From the NCBI GenBank assembly GCA_963851385.1, contig CAWKPE010000032.1, positions 161,604 to 225,603 on the forward strand: a stretch of 64,000 nucleotides of DNA. Reading direction: 5' to 3'. The notes beneath the pieces are model-generated. The model searched no databases. It worked only from the letters and a program-made list of their open reading frames with translations, and was not told where the DNA came from. Below, piece after piece: positions 35,568 through 44,418 of this stretch. The DNA is from CAWEFA01 sp963851385 (GTDB lineage: Bacteria > Bacteroidota > Bacteroidia > Bacteroidales > DTGW01). The number at the start of each line of letters is the position of its first letter. Positions within the stretch are counted from its first letter, which is position 1. Made by a program: the position numbers and the translations under genes.

Positions 35568-38480
35568 TTAATTAAATAACGAAGGATTTGATTCTGCTGA
35601 TTTTGCGAGAGAATCGGGACTTTTCCATGAAGTATCATAATTAGGAACAGTAAAGCAAAATTCCGAACCTTCACCTAATATTGAAGTAACCCAAATTTTA
35701 CCACCCATTATTTCAATAAGCCCTTTGGAAATTGCCAGTCCCAACCCCGAACCACTGAATCGACGTGTATAAGACGCATCGCCCTGAGTAAAGCGATGAA
35801 AAATAGTTTCCTGCTTTTCAACTGAAATTCCAATACCTGTATCTTTAACATAAAACCTTATGAAACCCGGTTCAATAGTATAACCTACTTCAATTTTACC
35901 CTTTTCAGTAAATTTAAAAGCATTAGATATGAGATTTGTCAGAACTTGTTTGATCCTTAAAGGATCGGCAAGCAAAACTGCCGATTCATCCGGCAATGAT
36001 TTATTTATTTCAAAATTAATTTCTTTGTCTTTATATCGCTGTGATGAAAAAGATAAGTAAGTTTCATCAAGTATCAGGTTTATATTGATAGTTGTTTTTC
36101 GAAGTTTAACCAGTCCTTCCTGGATAATTGAAACATCCAGTATATCATCAATCAGAGTTATTAGAGAATCCGCATTGGCTTTAATAATCTCAATATATTC
36201 TTTGCGTTTTTCCTCAGTTAATTTATCGTCCTGCAACAATTGAGAGAATCCTATTATCCCGTTTACCGGTGTACGAATTTCATGAGACATATTGGCAAGA
36301 AAAGCCGTTTTCAATTTATCAGATTCTTCGGCTTTTTCTTTCGCGGCAATAAATTCTTTTTCAAGAATTCTTCTTTGTAAAGCTATAGAAGCCTGGTACA
36401 TTAATGTCTCAATAATGCGTGTGTCTTTTATATCGTATGTGTAACGGGTCAAGATGACTATACTTCCAAGTAACTTATCAGCCCTGACAATTCCCATCCC
36501 ATAAGCTTTGTTAAGCGAAATTAATTTTTCCAGTGCTTTGCAAACTATATAGTCAATCTGTCGGTTGAATATGTTATATAATCCACCGGTCAATGCGTGT
36601 AGCTTATTAGATGTAACAAACAATTCCCGGCTCATCTGTTTAGTCAAAGGGGAATGGTAGTTTAAAGGATTTTGTCCTAAAAAGTCTTCAATGATACCAA
36701 GAAATTTTTCAACTCCCCCGATATTTTGTATAATCAGGCAATTTTCATTTTCGTCATAAGAACTAAATATTGAAACAGATTCAGGTATTAGTTCATGAAT
36801 TTTCTCTCCTATAAAACTGTATATTTGATCACTTGATGAAAGAGAAAGAAATTTAAGTGCAGTATTCTCAAGAAATACAAGATTTTCCTGATATCCTTTT
36901 TCTTTTATTTCTGAAGCTTTACGTTCAGTAATATCACGAGAATTGACAACTATTCCACCTATGAGAACATTGTTAAGGTGATTTGATAAAAAGCTCTCAA
37001 AATAAATTAACGACCCATCTGGTTTTGGACAACTAAATTCTGCTTTTTGTTGTAGTTCGGGATTCGAAATTACTTGTTCAATGGCATTTTTGACAATGTA
37101 CTGATCTTTTTCTGTTACGTATTTGAGAAATGAAACTTCTTTATTTTCCTCATAAGATATTCCTATAATTTTAAACACGAACGAACTGTCAAAAAGAATT
37201 TCTGCTTCCTTATTAATTACTGTAATCGAATCCGAAGAATTTTTCAACAATGCTTTTAAACGGTCATCATTAGCACGAAGTTGTTGCTCGAGTCGTTTAT
37301 AATAAGTGATATCCCTCGAAATACCTGCTATACCTATTACTTCACCTTCGTTATTAATAACCGGCGTTTTAATGGTTTCAGTATAAACTGTGCCGGTAGG
37401 AGTATCTACAAATTCATCGAATTGTTGTTGTTTTTTTGTCTTAAGAACAAGATAATCGTTATAAGCATATAATTCAGCAATGTCGGGATGACAAATATCT
37501 GAATCGGTTTTACCAATTAATTCTTCTTTATCAAGGTTATAATATTTCGCGAACGATTCATTTACAGAAACATATTTCCCCTCAATATCTTTTAGCCAGG
37601 CCAAATGTGGTACATTATCAATTATGGCTTGTTGCTGGGTCTTGGTTTTTAATAAATCAAATTCAAGTTGTTTTTGTCGTGTTATATCAGATGCCATAGA
37701 TATAAAACGAATAATTTTATTATTGTCATCATAGACAGGAAAGCTGCGTTCCCAAATCCAGGATACTGAACCGTCAGGCTTTATTATCCGGTATTGGCCG
37801 TTGAATTTACCTGTTTTCTTATATTCTTTACTGTTGAAAAAACTAATTACTTTGTCACGATCATCAGGATAAACCCAGTCTTCCGGAATATGTGTATGTT
37901 CATAGGCTTCCTGCAAACTGCGGCCAAATATTTTTTGAAATGCAGGATTTACATATAAAACTGCTTCGCTGGAACATAATATAAAAGCATCAGTAGTATT
38001 TTCAGCAAATTGTCTGAATTTTTCCTCACTTTCCAGGAGAATATTTTCAGTTGTTTTAAGCTCTGTAATATCATGATAAACAAAAGCAGCTCCGATGATT
38101 TTATGTTCATTTCCAAAAATCGGATTTACAGTAGTATCAAAATAATGAAAAGCATTTCCAAGCTGAATCTTTGATTCTGATTTTGTTTTTTTGCCATTTA
38201 GCGCTTTTTCAAATAGTGTTTCCCAATCTTCAATATCTTTTTCTAAAAGCTTTTTAAATATTGGCATTCCTATTTCAGGAAATATTTTAAATCGTTGATG
38301 AAAATAATCACAAAATGAACTATTAAACGCTATCAAAAAACCTTCGCAATCAAGTGAACAGGCAGGATTATCAATACTATCGAATAAATTATCGCGGTAA
38401 ACTTTATTTAATTCTTGTGAATTTAGTGTCGGCTTTTCCCCTAAACCAGGCAATTCCTTTTTTTTCCTTCTATCTTTCAT
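35568..38480 (-). CDS. Multi-PAS/GAF sensor histidine kinase
   Basis: 970 residues, with no transmembrane helix. Four PAS domains lie at about 28-142, 150-270, 275-395 and 400-520, several ending in the PAC-like 'DITxxK' motif. A divergent GAF-like region is at about 530-710. The HisKA domain has the phosphorylated His in MSHEIRTP (near residue 732), and the HATPase domain has the N box (LISNAFKFTEKG), VKDTGIGI and GSGLGLAISKGL. There is no receiver domain and no response regulator next to it. It is a cytoplasmic redox, light or ligand sensor; the signal cannot be read from sequence. First gene of a probable operon with the glycosyltransferase and ABC permease. Confidence 0.92.
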   Translation of the reverse strand: MKDRRKKKELPGLGEKPTLNSQELNKVYRDNLFDSIDNPACSLDCEGFLIAFNSSFCDYFHQRFKIFPEIGMPIFKKLLEKDIEDWETLFEKALNGKKTKSESKIQLGNAFHYFDTTVNPIFGNEHKIIGAAFVYHDITELKTTENILLESEEKFRQFAENTTDAFILCSSEAVLYVNPAFQKIFGRSLQEAYEHTHIPEDWVYPDDRDKVISFFNSKEYKKTGKFNGQYRIIKPDGSVSWIWERSFPVYDDNNKIIRFISMASDITRQKQLEFDLLKTKTQQQAIIDNVPHLAWLKDIEGKYVSVNESFAKYYNLDKEELIGKTDSDICHPDIAELYAYNDYLVLKTKKQQQFDEFVDTPTGTVYTETIKTPVINNEGEVIGIAGISRDITYYKRLEQQLRANDDRLKALLKNSSDSITVINKEAEILFDSSFVFKIIGISYEENKEVSFLKYVTEKDQYIVKNAIEQVISNPELQQKAEFSCPKPDGSLIYFESFLSNHLNNVLIGGIVVNSRDITERKASEIKEKGYQENLVFLENTALKFLSLSSSDQIYSFIGEKIHELIPESVSIFSSYDENENCLIIQNIGGVEKFLGIIEDFLGQNPLNYHSPLTKQMSRELFVTSNKLHALTGGLYNIFNRQIDYIVCKALEKLISLNKAYGMGIVRADKLLGSIVILTRYTYDIKDTRIIETLMYQASIALQRRILEKEFIAAKEKAEESDKLKTAFLANMSHEIRTPVNGIIGFSQLLQDDKLTEEKRKEYIEIIKANADSLITLIDDILDVSIIQEGLVKLRKTTININLILDETYLSFSSQRYKDKEINFEINKSLPDESAVLLADPLRIKQVLTNLISNAFKFTEKGKIEVGYTIEPGFIRFYVKDTGIGISVEKQETIFHRFTQGDASYTRRFSGSGLGLAISKGLIEIMGGKIWVTSILGEGSEFCFTVPNYDTSWKSPDSLAKSAESNPSLFN

Positions 38481-38652
38481 TAGCAGTCACCGGCTAAATT
38501 TTACTTGCGCAACTTAAAAAATATCTGCATAATAATCAAGTTTTAATGTAAAAACATATTTACAATAAACAGCTACTTTCAAAATGCATTAGTTTAAACC
38601 GGAAACGAAAAGAGGATGTCTACCTTCTATATATTAATGTTAGTAAAAAAAT

Positions 38653-38767
38653 GTCATTAGTAGTCTTCATTTTTCAAGAATGAGTCTTAAAATTCAAATT
38701 TATTTCATTTTGAGACAAACTTCAAATTACAATTCTTAATTCGAAATTAAGGTTGACTACTAATGAC
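38653..38767. repeat. 115-bp element with 13-bp perfect terminal inverted repeats
   Basis: GTCATTAGTAGTC at 38653-38665 and its exact complement GACTACTAATGAC at 38755-38767 bracket non-coding AT-rich DNA. The size and structure resemble a miniature inverted-repeat element, or a dispersed palindromic unit. No target duplication is obvious. It is the main feature of the 336-bp gap (38481-38817) between the histidine kinase and the CBS gene. Confidence 0.55.
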
Positions 38768-38817
38768 TAATAATTATTTCAATAAAGAGATATTTCTCGT
38801 TGACTTAAGAAATGATT

Positions 38818-39249
38818 TTATCCTCCAATAATATAATTTTCTAATTGTTGAATGGTGTTTTTTTGCTCACGAATTATATAACTGACTATATCGCCAATTG
38901 AAACAACTCCGGTAATTTTTTCATTCTCAATCACAGGAAGATGTCTAATATGCTTATCCGTCATTAACTGCATACAGTCAGATAAGGATTTATGTACATC
39001 AACAGTAAAAATACTGGTAGACATAAATTCCGATACATGAGTATCTATAGATGACTTACCCTGTAAAACAATTTTACGAGCATAATCTCTTTCAGAAAAT
39101 ACACCGACAATTTTATCATTGTCAATGACTAAAACAGCGCCAATATTTTTTTCAGCCATTAGTCTAAGCACATCAATAGTAATTGTTCCAGGCGGAACCC
39201 AGTAATAAGTATTACCCTTTTCTTTTAAGATGTCATTAACTGTTACCAT
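38818..39249 (-). CDS. CBS-domain pair protein
   Basis: 143 residues made of two CBS domains (about 8-65 and 73-135). The characteristic strings are IGAVLVIDNDKIVGVFSERDYARK and IRHLPVIENEKITGVVSIGDIV. CBS pairs bind adenine nucleotides and regulate partners; no fused effector is present. It stands alone. The start codon follows the usual 'MVTVNDIL' opening of this family. Confidence 0.88.
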   Translation of the reverse strand: MVTVNDILKEKGNTYYWVPPGTITIDVLRLMAEKNIGAVLVIDNDKIVGVFSERDYARKIVLQGKSSIDTHVSEFMSTSIFTVDVHKSLSDCMQLMTDKHIRHLPVIENEKITGVVSIGDIVSYIIREQKNTIQQLENYIIGG

Positions 39250-39418
39250 TGTATTAATTTTTAAGTTAATAATAGTTCATTAAACTCCAATAAATTATAT
39301 GTTAATAAACAATTTTAAAGGCCAAGGTGTTTAAAAAATTCAAAAAAAGAGAAAATAAAACAATAAATGCTGAAAATAACAAATGCTAAAAGTAACACTT
39401 TAGAGTAATTGCAAATGA

Positions 39419-40027
39419 TCAACCTTTTTTGGACCGGCGATTAATTTCATCACGTATCATCGATGCTTTTTCATAGTTTTCAGTACGAATAGCATCTTCT
39501 AATCCGTTTTTAAGTTCTTCTATGGAGAAATTGCGAAGTTCTTCGTATTCAGTACGACGCGATTCTTCACGTGCTTTTGAAGTTTGAACACGTTGCGTAG
39601 CTTTTGATTCCTTTTCGAAATCAAGAACAATTCCTGAGCGTTCCAGTATATCGTCCGTTGTATAAATTGGACATTTAAAACGCAAAGCTAAAGCAATTGC
39701 ATCAGATGTACGGGAATCAATATTAATTGTATTTTTACCATCATAGCAAGTTAAACGGGAATAAAAAATGCCTTCTTCCAACTTATATATATTAACTTCA
39801 AGTAAATCTACTTTGAATGCTACAGCAAAATTATAAAATAAGTCATGAGTTAACGGACGCGGAGGATTTAAACCTTCGAGTTGAATAGCTATAGCCTGAG
39901 CTTCAAATCCACCAACAATAATAGGTATCCTCCTGTCTCCCTTCTCTTCAGTAAGTACTAAAGCATAAGCTCCAGATTGAGTCTGGCTATATGATATCCC
40001 CAAAACGTTAAGCTTCACTTTGCTCAT
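39419..40027 (-). CDS. Bifunctional nuclease family protein with UVR motif
   Basis: 202 residues. The N-terminal about 140 residues are the BFN/DUF151 domain (RRIPIIVGGFEAQAIAIQLEG, RPLTHDL, DSRTSDAIALALR). The C-terminus has a UvrB/UvrC (UVR) motif (LEDAIRTENYEKASMIRDEI, about 173-192). BFN proteins have reported DNase/RNase activity, and UVR motifs mediate contacts in repair or clamp proteins. This fusion is common in Bacteroidetes. The specific role is unknown. Confidence 0.88.
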   Translation of the reverse strand: MSKVKLNVLGISYSQTQSGAYALVLTEEKGDRRIPIIVGGFEAQAIAIQLEGLNPPRPLTHDLFYNFAVAFKVDLLEVNIYKLEEGIFYSRLTCYDGKNTINIDSRTSDAIALALRFKCPIYTTDDILERSGIVLDFEKESKATQRVQTSKAREESRRTEYEELRNFSIEELKNGLEDAIRTENYEKASMIRDEINRRSKKG

Positions 40028-40195
40028 GGTTCCAGTTCATGATTATAATCACTTATAATATTTACAAATATAATCAAATAGCGTTTAAAAATATTTTAAA
40101 AGATAATTTTACAGGACACTATTTTTACAAAATTCATTGACTTTTAATTCATTGGTAATTATTATTCAGCTTTTAGAATAAAGCCTAAAAATGTA

Positions 40196-41263
40196 TTATT
40201 CCGCTTCTGGTGAATCACCTAATACAGTTTTTGCCAGAGGCTTTAGCTGGTTTGCAATTAATTCTTTATAGTTTAATTTGTTTCTATAAATATCGCAGGC
40301 CCAGTACATAGCTTTTCTAAATGAATCTGATGAAGCTAGACCTTTCCCAGCAATTTCATATGCTGTACCATGTGCAGGTGAAGTACGAACTATTGGAAGT
40401 CCGGCAGTATAATTTATCCCTTCGCTTGAAGTTAATGCTTTAAATGGAATCAAACCCTGGTCATGATACATTGCTAGAACCGCATTGAATTTAGTATAGC
40501 TACCTGAACCAAAAAATCCATCTGCCGGAAATGGTCCTAATGCCATAATATTTAAATCCCGGGCAGCTTTAATTGTGGGAATAATAATTTCATTCTCTTC
40601 CGTTCCTAATAAACCATTGTCACCGGCATGTGGATTAAGCGATAAAACTGCAATGCTAGGATGACTAATATTGAAATCCTCAATTAGCGAAGCGTTCATT
40701 AATTTCAACTTACTTAAAATACGTTCCTGCGTAATCATCGCAGGTACATTTTTAAGAGCAATATGTTCATTAACGAGTCCGATTTTCAAAAAATCACTAA
40801 CCATGAACATGAGGATATCAGTGGCATTGAATTTATTCTGAAGATAATCGGTATGACCTTTAAAATTAAACTTCTCTGAATGAATGTTAAATTTATTGAT
40901 AGGTGCTGTAACCAACGCGTCAATTTTTCCATTCTTAAGATCAGCGACTGCAAATTCCAATGCTGAATAAGCTGCTTCTCCTGCTAGTTGGGTAGGCTTA
41001 CCAAGTTCAACCTTAATATTATCATCGACACAATTTATCAAATTTGCACGTTTATTATGAATTTCATCAATGGAACGAACAGTATTTACATTTACATTAT
41101 TCAGGTTGAGAGTTTTTCTATGGTAGGCTGCAGCTTTAGCTGATCCATAGACTATTGGAGTACATATTTCCAGGATACGGGGATCAGACAGTACATTTAA
41201 AATAACTTCATAGCTAATGCCATTTATATCTCCATGAGTAATACCTATTTTAATTCTTTTCAT
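40196..41263 (-). CDS. pdxA: 4-hydroxythreonine-4-phosphate dehydrogenase PdxA
   Basis: 355 residues. PdxA oxidises 4-phosphohydroxy-L-threonine in the DXP-dependent route to pyridoxal 5'-phosphate. Its opening is IGITHGDINGISYEVI. The metal-binding His residues are in FKGHTDYL, AMYHDQGLIPFK and SPAHGTAYEIAGKG. APINKFNIH and SLNPHAGDNG match the substrate-binding regions. The length is normal. A monocistronic layout is likely; pdxJ is not in the window, while dxr at 47901 supplies a linked DXP-pathway enzyme. Confidence 0.94.
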   Translation of the reverse strand: MKRIKIGITHGDINGISYEVILNVLSDPRILEICTPIVYGSAKAAAYHRKTLNLNNVNVNTVRSIDEIHNKRANLINCVDDNIKVELGKPTQLAGEAAYSALEFAVADLKNGKIDALVTAPINKFNIHSEKFNFKGHTDYLQNKFNATDILMFMVSDFLKIGLVNEHIALKNVPAMITQERILSKLKLMNASLIEDFNISHPSIAVLSLNPHAGDNGLLGTEENEIIIPTIKAARDLNIMALGPFPADGFFGSGSYTKFNAVLAMYHDQGLIPFKALTSSEGINYTAGLPIVRTSPAHGTAYEIAGKGLASSDSFRKAMYWACDIYRNKLNYKELIANQLKPLAKTVLGDSPEAE

Positions 41264-41503
41264 TCGACTTTTGCGTTAATCATTTATAACATGTGAGTTT
41301 CATAAAATATCAATTTGAGATACTTTTCAAATTCCTTTGAGACACTCTTTAAAAATAAGCAGAAGTTTTGAATTAGCAAATTTATGATTTTCTTTCTGGT
41401 AAAATTTTTATTTAAAAATATATCTTGAATTACAAAATTGTCATTTACACTAAATATAGGATGAAATGCGATTTTAAAAAACGATGTGCTTTTCTACTTT
41501 TCT

Positions 41504-42949
41504 TTAAGCCTCCTGGCAAAGTTTAGCAAAGAAATCATACAAGAGCCTTAAACCAAATCCGGTACCTCCTTTGCCTCTATAACTTTCATTCTTTTTCGAA
41601 AATGCAACTGATGCAATATCAAAATGCATCCATGGATATGAAGTAAAACGTTCAAGAAATTTTCCTGCGAGTATAGTACCAGCTTGCTTTCCTCCTACAT
41701 TTTTTATTTCAGCAATATCCGATTTCAGCATTTCTGAATAATCGTCCCAAAGAGGTAATTCAATTATTCGTTCAAAAACATTTTCTGCACTTTTAAAAAT
41801 TTTTCCTTTTATTTCAGTTGAAGCTGTACCCATTGAGACAATAGCAAAAGGTCCAATAATAACAGAAGTTGATCCGGTAAGAGTTGCAAGATCGATTACC
41901 AATTCCGGATCAAACTTTTTAGCATATACCAATGCATCAGCAAGTATTATTCGGCCTTCAGCATCGCTATTAAGTACTTCAACGTTTGTGCCATCCATAA
42001 TGGTAATTACATCTCCCGGCGCAAATGCATTTCCTGAAGGTCTGTTATCAGTCGCAGGCGCCAATGCAATGACATGTATTGGAAGTTTATTTGCCGCAAT
42101 TGAATAAATAACTCCACATGCAATAGCAGCACCCGACATATCACATTTCATATAATCCATACTATCCAAAGTAGGCTTAAGAGATAATCCTCCGGTATCG
42201 TAAACAATCCCTTTTCCAACTAAAACATAAGGTTTTTTGTTTATGGCATTCTTTGGTTTCCATTCCATTATTGTAAAAGTGGGAGGATCAACAGATCCCT
42301 TATTTACTGCCAGCAGACCTCCCATTTTTAAAGTTTCTATTTTCTTCTTATTTAATATTTCAACAATAAAACCAGCTTCATCTCCCATTTGCTTAAACTC
42401 CAAGGCAAGTTGCTCTGCCGTTAAAAAGGAAGCAGGCTCATTAATTAAATCACGAACACGATATAACGCTTTAAATACATTTGTCAATTGCACAATTTTT
42501 AATTCAGAAAGAGGCTGACAAATTAAACCCAACTCCTTTAAAGTTGATTTTTTATCTTCGCTGCTTTTCAAATATTTCTTAAAGCGATATGCACCTAACA
42601 CAGCCCCTTCAGTAAATGCAAGTAATACATCAGTATTATTCTCAGCATGAAAAACATTCAACTTTTCAAAGCCCATTTCAGATAATGCAATCTGAACTTT
42701 AAAACCCGATTTTCGCGCATCTTCAAGCATTAAATGAAATTGTTTTTTCGAATCAAGAATTAAAATAAAAACAAGCCTATGAAACTGATTAATGGTAATA
42801 AAGCTGTCGCCTTTATCAATTCGTGTTTTTACGTAATTGTATTCATTGTCCGAAAGAAAAGAAACGTCAAAAACAGATTCTTTAGTTGCCAGCACTGCTA
42901 TACTCGATTGTGCATCGAGGCTTTCAATCTTATTTATCCTTATGTCCAT
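41504..42949 (-). CDS. pepA: M17-family leucyl aminopeptidase
   Basis: 481 residues. It is a cytosolic di-metal aminopeptidase that removes N-terminal residues. The variable N-terminal domain runs to about 165. The catalytic domain has VGKGIVYDTGGLSLKP (metal-binding Lys and Asp), MKCDMSGAA, and the family signature NSDAEGRIILADAL (metal-binding Asp and Glu, catalytic Arg). The C-terminal WMHFDIA string is typical. The length fits the family. It is a single gene with 240 bp on the pdxA side. Confidence 0.93.
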   Translation of the reverse strand: MDIRINKIESLDAQSSIAVLATKESVFDVSFLSDNEYNYVKTRIDKGDSFITINQFHRLVFILILDSKKQFHLMLEDARKSGFKVQIALSEMGFEKLNVFHAENNTDVLLAFTEGAVLGAYRFKKYLKSSEDKKSTLKELGLICQPLSELKIVQLTNVFKALYRVRDLINEPASFLTAEQLALEFKQMGDEAGFIVEILNKKKIETLKMGGLLAVNKGSVDPPTFTIMEWKPKNAINKKPYVLVGKGIVYDTGGLSLKPTLDSMDYMKCDMSGAAIACGVIYSIAANKLPIHVIALAPATDNRPSGNAFAPGDVITIMDGTNVEVLNSDAEGRIILADALVYAKKFDPELVIDLATLTGSTSVIIGPFAIVSMGTASTEIKGKIFKSAENVFERIIELPLWDDYSEMLKSDIAEIKNVGGKQAGTILAGKFLERFTSYPWMHFDIASVAFSKKNESYRGKGGTGFGLRLLYDFFAKLCQEA

Positions 42950-43153
42950 ACTAATAACTTATTTCTAATTTTCTGCGAGGTAAAGTTAATAATTAGTTTG
43001 TAAGCTGATTGAGATAATAATAGTTCTCAAATGATAAGAATAAACTTTATACATATTGTTAATTTACTTGATAAAAGCTGAGTTTATTATAATTTTACAA
43101 TTTCAGAAATATTAAAATGAAAATTATTTCGCATTTCTAATTACCAAACATTA

Positions 43154-43216
43154 GTCACCCTTCGACATGCTCAGGGTGACAGAATACCATGTTCATACTG
43201 AGCTTGTCGAAGTATG
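43154..43216. repeat. Pair of REP-like palindromes with a shared TTCGACA core
   Basis: GTCACCC/GGGTGAC (43154-43180) and CATACT/AGTATG (43194-43216) are two hairpins. Their loops carry the same core in opposite orientation (CTTCGACATGCTCA and TGAGCTTGTCGAAG). Repeats with this core are widely scattered in intergenic DNA of many Bacteroidetes. It is the only feature of the 336-bp gap 42950-43285. Confidence 0.6.
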
Positions 43217-43285
43217 AGCTTTAAGAAATTGTTCTTAATTAGACAATGTTGAATTATTAAATTGAAAATTTTAAATTCGTAATAT

Positions 43286-44374
43286 TTGAATTTATCTTCC
43301 ATATATAAAAAAGCTCTAGACTTAAAATCAATCTCGGTTGAAGAAGGTACATTCCTTTTTCATAATGCACTTTTGGAAGAGATAATGTTTGTGGCTCATG
43401 AATTAAGGAAAATCCATGTTCCCGGAAATGAAGTAACCTGGATGATTGATCGAAATGTAAATATTACAAATGTATGTATTTCGAGTTGCAAGTTTTGTAA
43501 TTTTCACAGAACTACTAATCATAAAGATGCATATATAACTTCAATTGAAGAATACAAAGAAAAAATAGATGCACTTTATAAACTTGGTGGAGATCAGCTT
43601 TTACTTCAGGGTGGACTGCATCCAAAATTGGGATTAAGTTTTTATAAGGATTTATTTAAACAACTTAAATTACTTTATCCAACTTTGAAATTACATGCAC
43701 TTGGGCCGGCAGAGATAGTTCATATATCCAAATTAGAAAAACTAGACTATAGAAAAGTTCTAGAAGAATTAATTGATTCGGGGCTAGATAGCTTGCCAGG
43801 CGGAGGTGCAGAAATTCTTTGTGATCGTGTACGGCAAATTGTATCACCAGGAAAATGCAAAAGCGATGAATGGCTCAATGTTATGCTCGAAGCTCACAGA
43901 TTGAATTTGCCGACATCTGCAACCATGATGTTTGGACATGCCGAAACTGTTGAAGAACGCTGCTTTCATTTGATAAAACTTCGCGAATTACAATTCAAAA
44001 AACCAAAAAATCATTATGGTTTTATTGCCTTTATTCCCTGGCCATTCCAGGATGAAAATACGGTTTTAAAAACCAGGCTTGGAATAACAAACCAGGTAAG
44101 CATAGAGGAGTATATCCGTATGATAGCACTAAGCAGATTAATGCTGAACAATATAACCAACATTCAGGCTTCATGGCTTACTGTCGGTAAAACAACAGGG
44201 CAAATTGCATTGCATGCCGGTGCAAATGATTTTGGATCGATAATGATTGAAGAGAACGTTGTATCATCTGCCGGTGCAAAAAACAAACTCAATGCCGATG
44301 AAATACAACAAGTAATTCGTGAAACAGGCTTTATACCTAAAAGAAGAAATCAGAAATATGAATTAGCCAATTAA
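43286..44374 (+). CDS. mqnC: Cyclic dehypoxanthine futalosine synthase MqnC (radical SAM)
   Basis: 362 residues. MqnC cyclises dehypoxanthine futalosine in the futalosine pathway of menaquinone synthesis. The radical SAM cluster is Cys64, Cys68 and Cys71 (CISSCKFC). GGDQLLLQGGLHP, DSLPGGGAEILCDRVR and FIPWPFQDENT are typical of the MqnC/MqnE group, and LPGGGAEI with TSATMMFGH favours MqnC. The start is TTG at 43286: an in-frame stop lies two codons upstream and the next Met is at residue 34, too late for the domain. No other mqn gene is nearby. Confidence 0.88.
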   Translation: MNLSSIYKKALDLKSISVEEGTFLFHNALLEEIMFVAHELRKIHVPGNEVTWMIDRNVNITNVCISSCKFCNFHRTTNHKDAYITSIEEYKEKIDALYKLGGDQLLLQGGLHPKLGLSFYKDLFKQLKLLYPTLKLHALGPAEIVHISKLEKLDYRKVLEELIDSGLDSLPGGGAEILCDRVRQIVSPGKCKSDEWLNVMLEAHRLNLPTSATMMFGHAETVEERCFHLIKLRELQFKKPKNHYGFIAFIPWPFQDENTVLKTRLGITNQVSIEEYIRMIALSRLMLNNITNIQASWLTVGKTTGQIALHAGANDFGSIMIEENVVSSAGAKNKLNADEIQQVIRETGFIPKRRNQKYELAN

Positions 44375-44418
44375 ATAATTTGAAAATTTGAGAATTTGAA
44401 TTAAGATTCTTTATGTTT

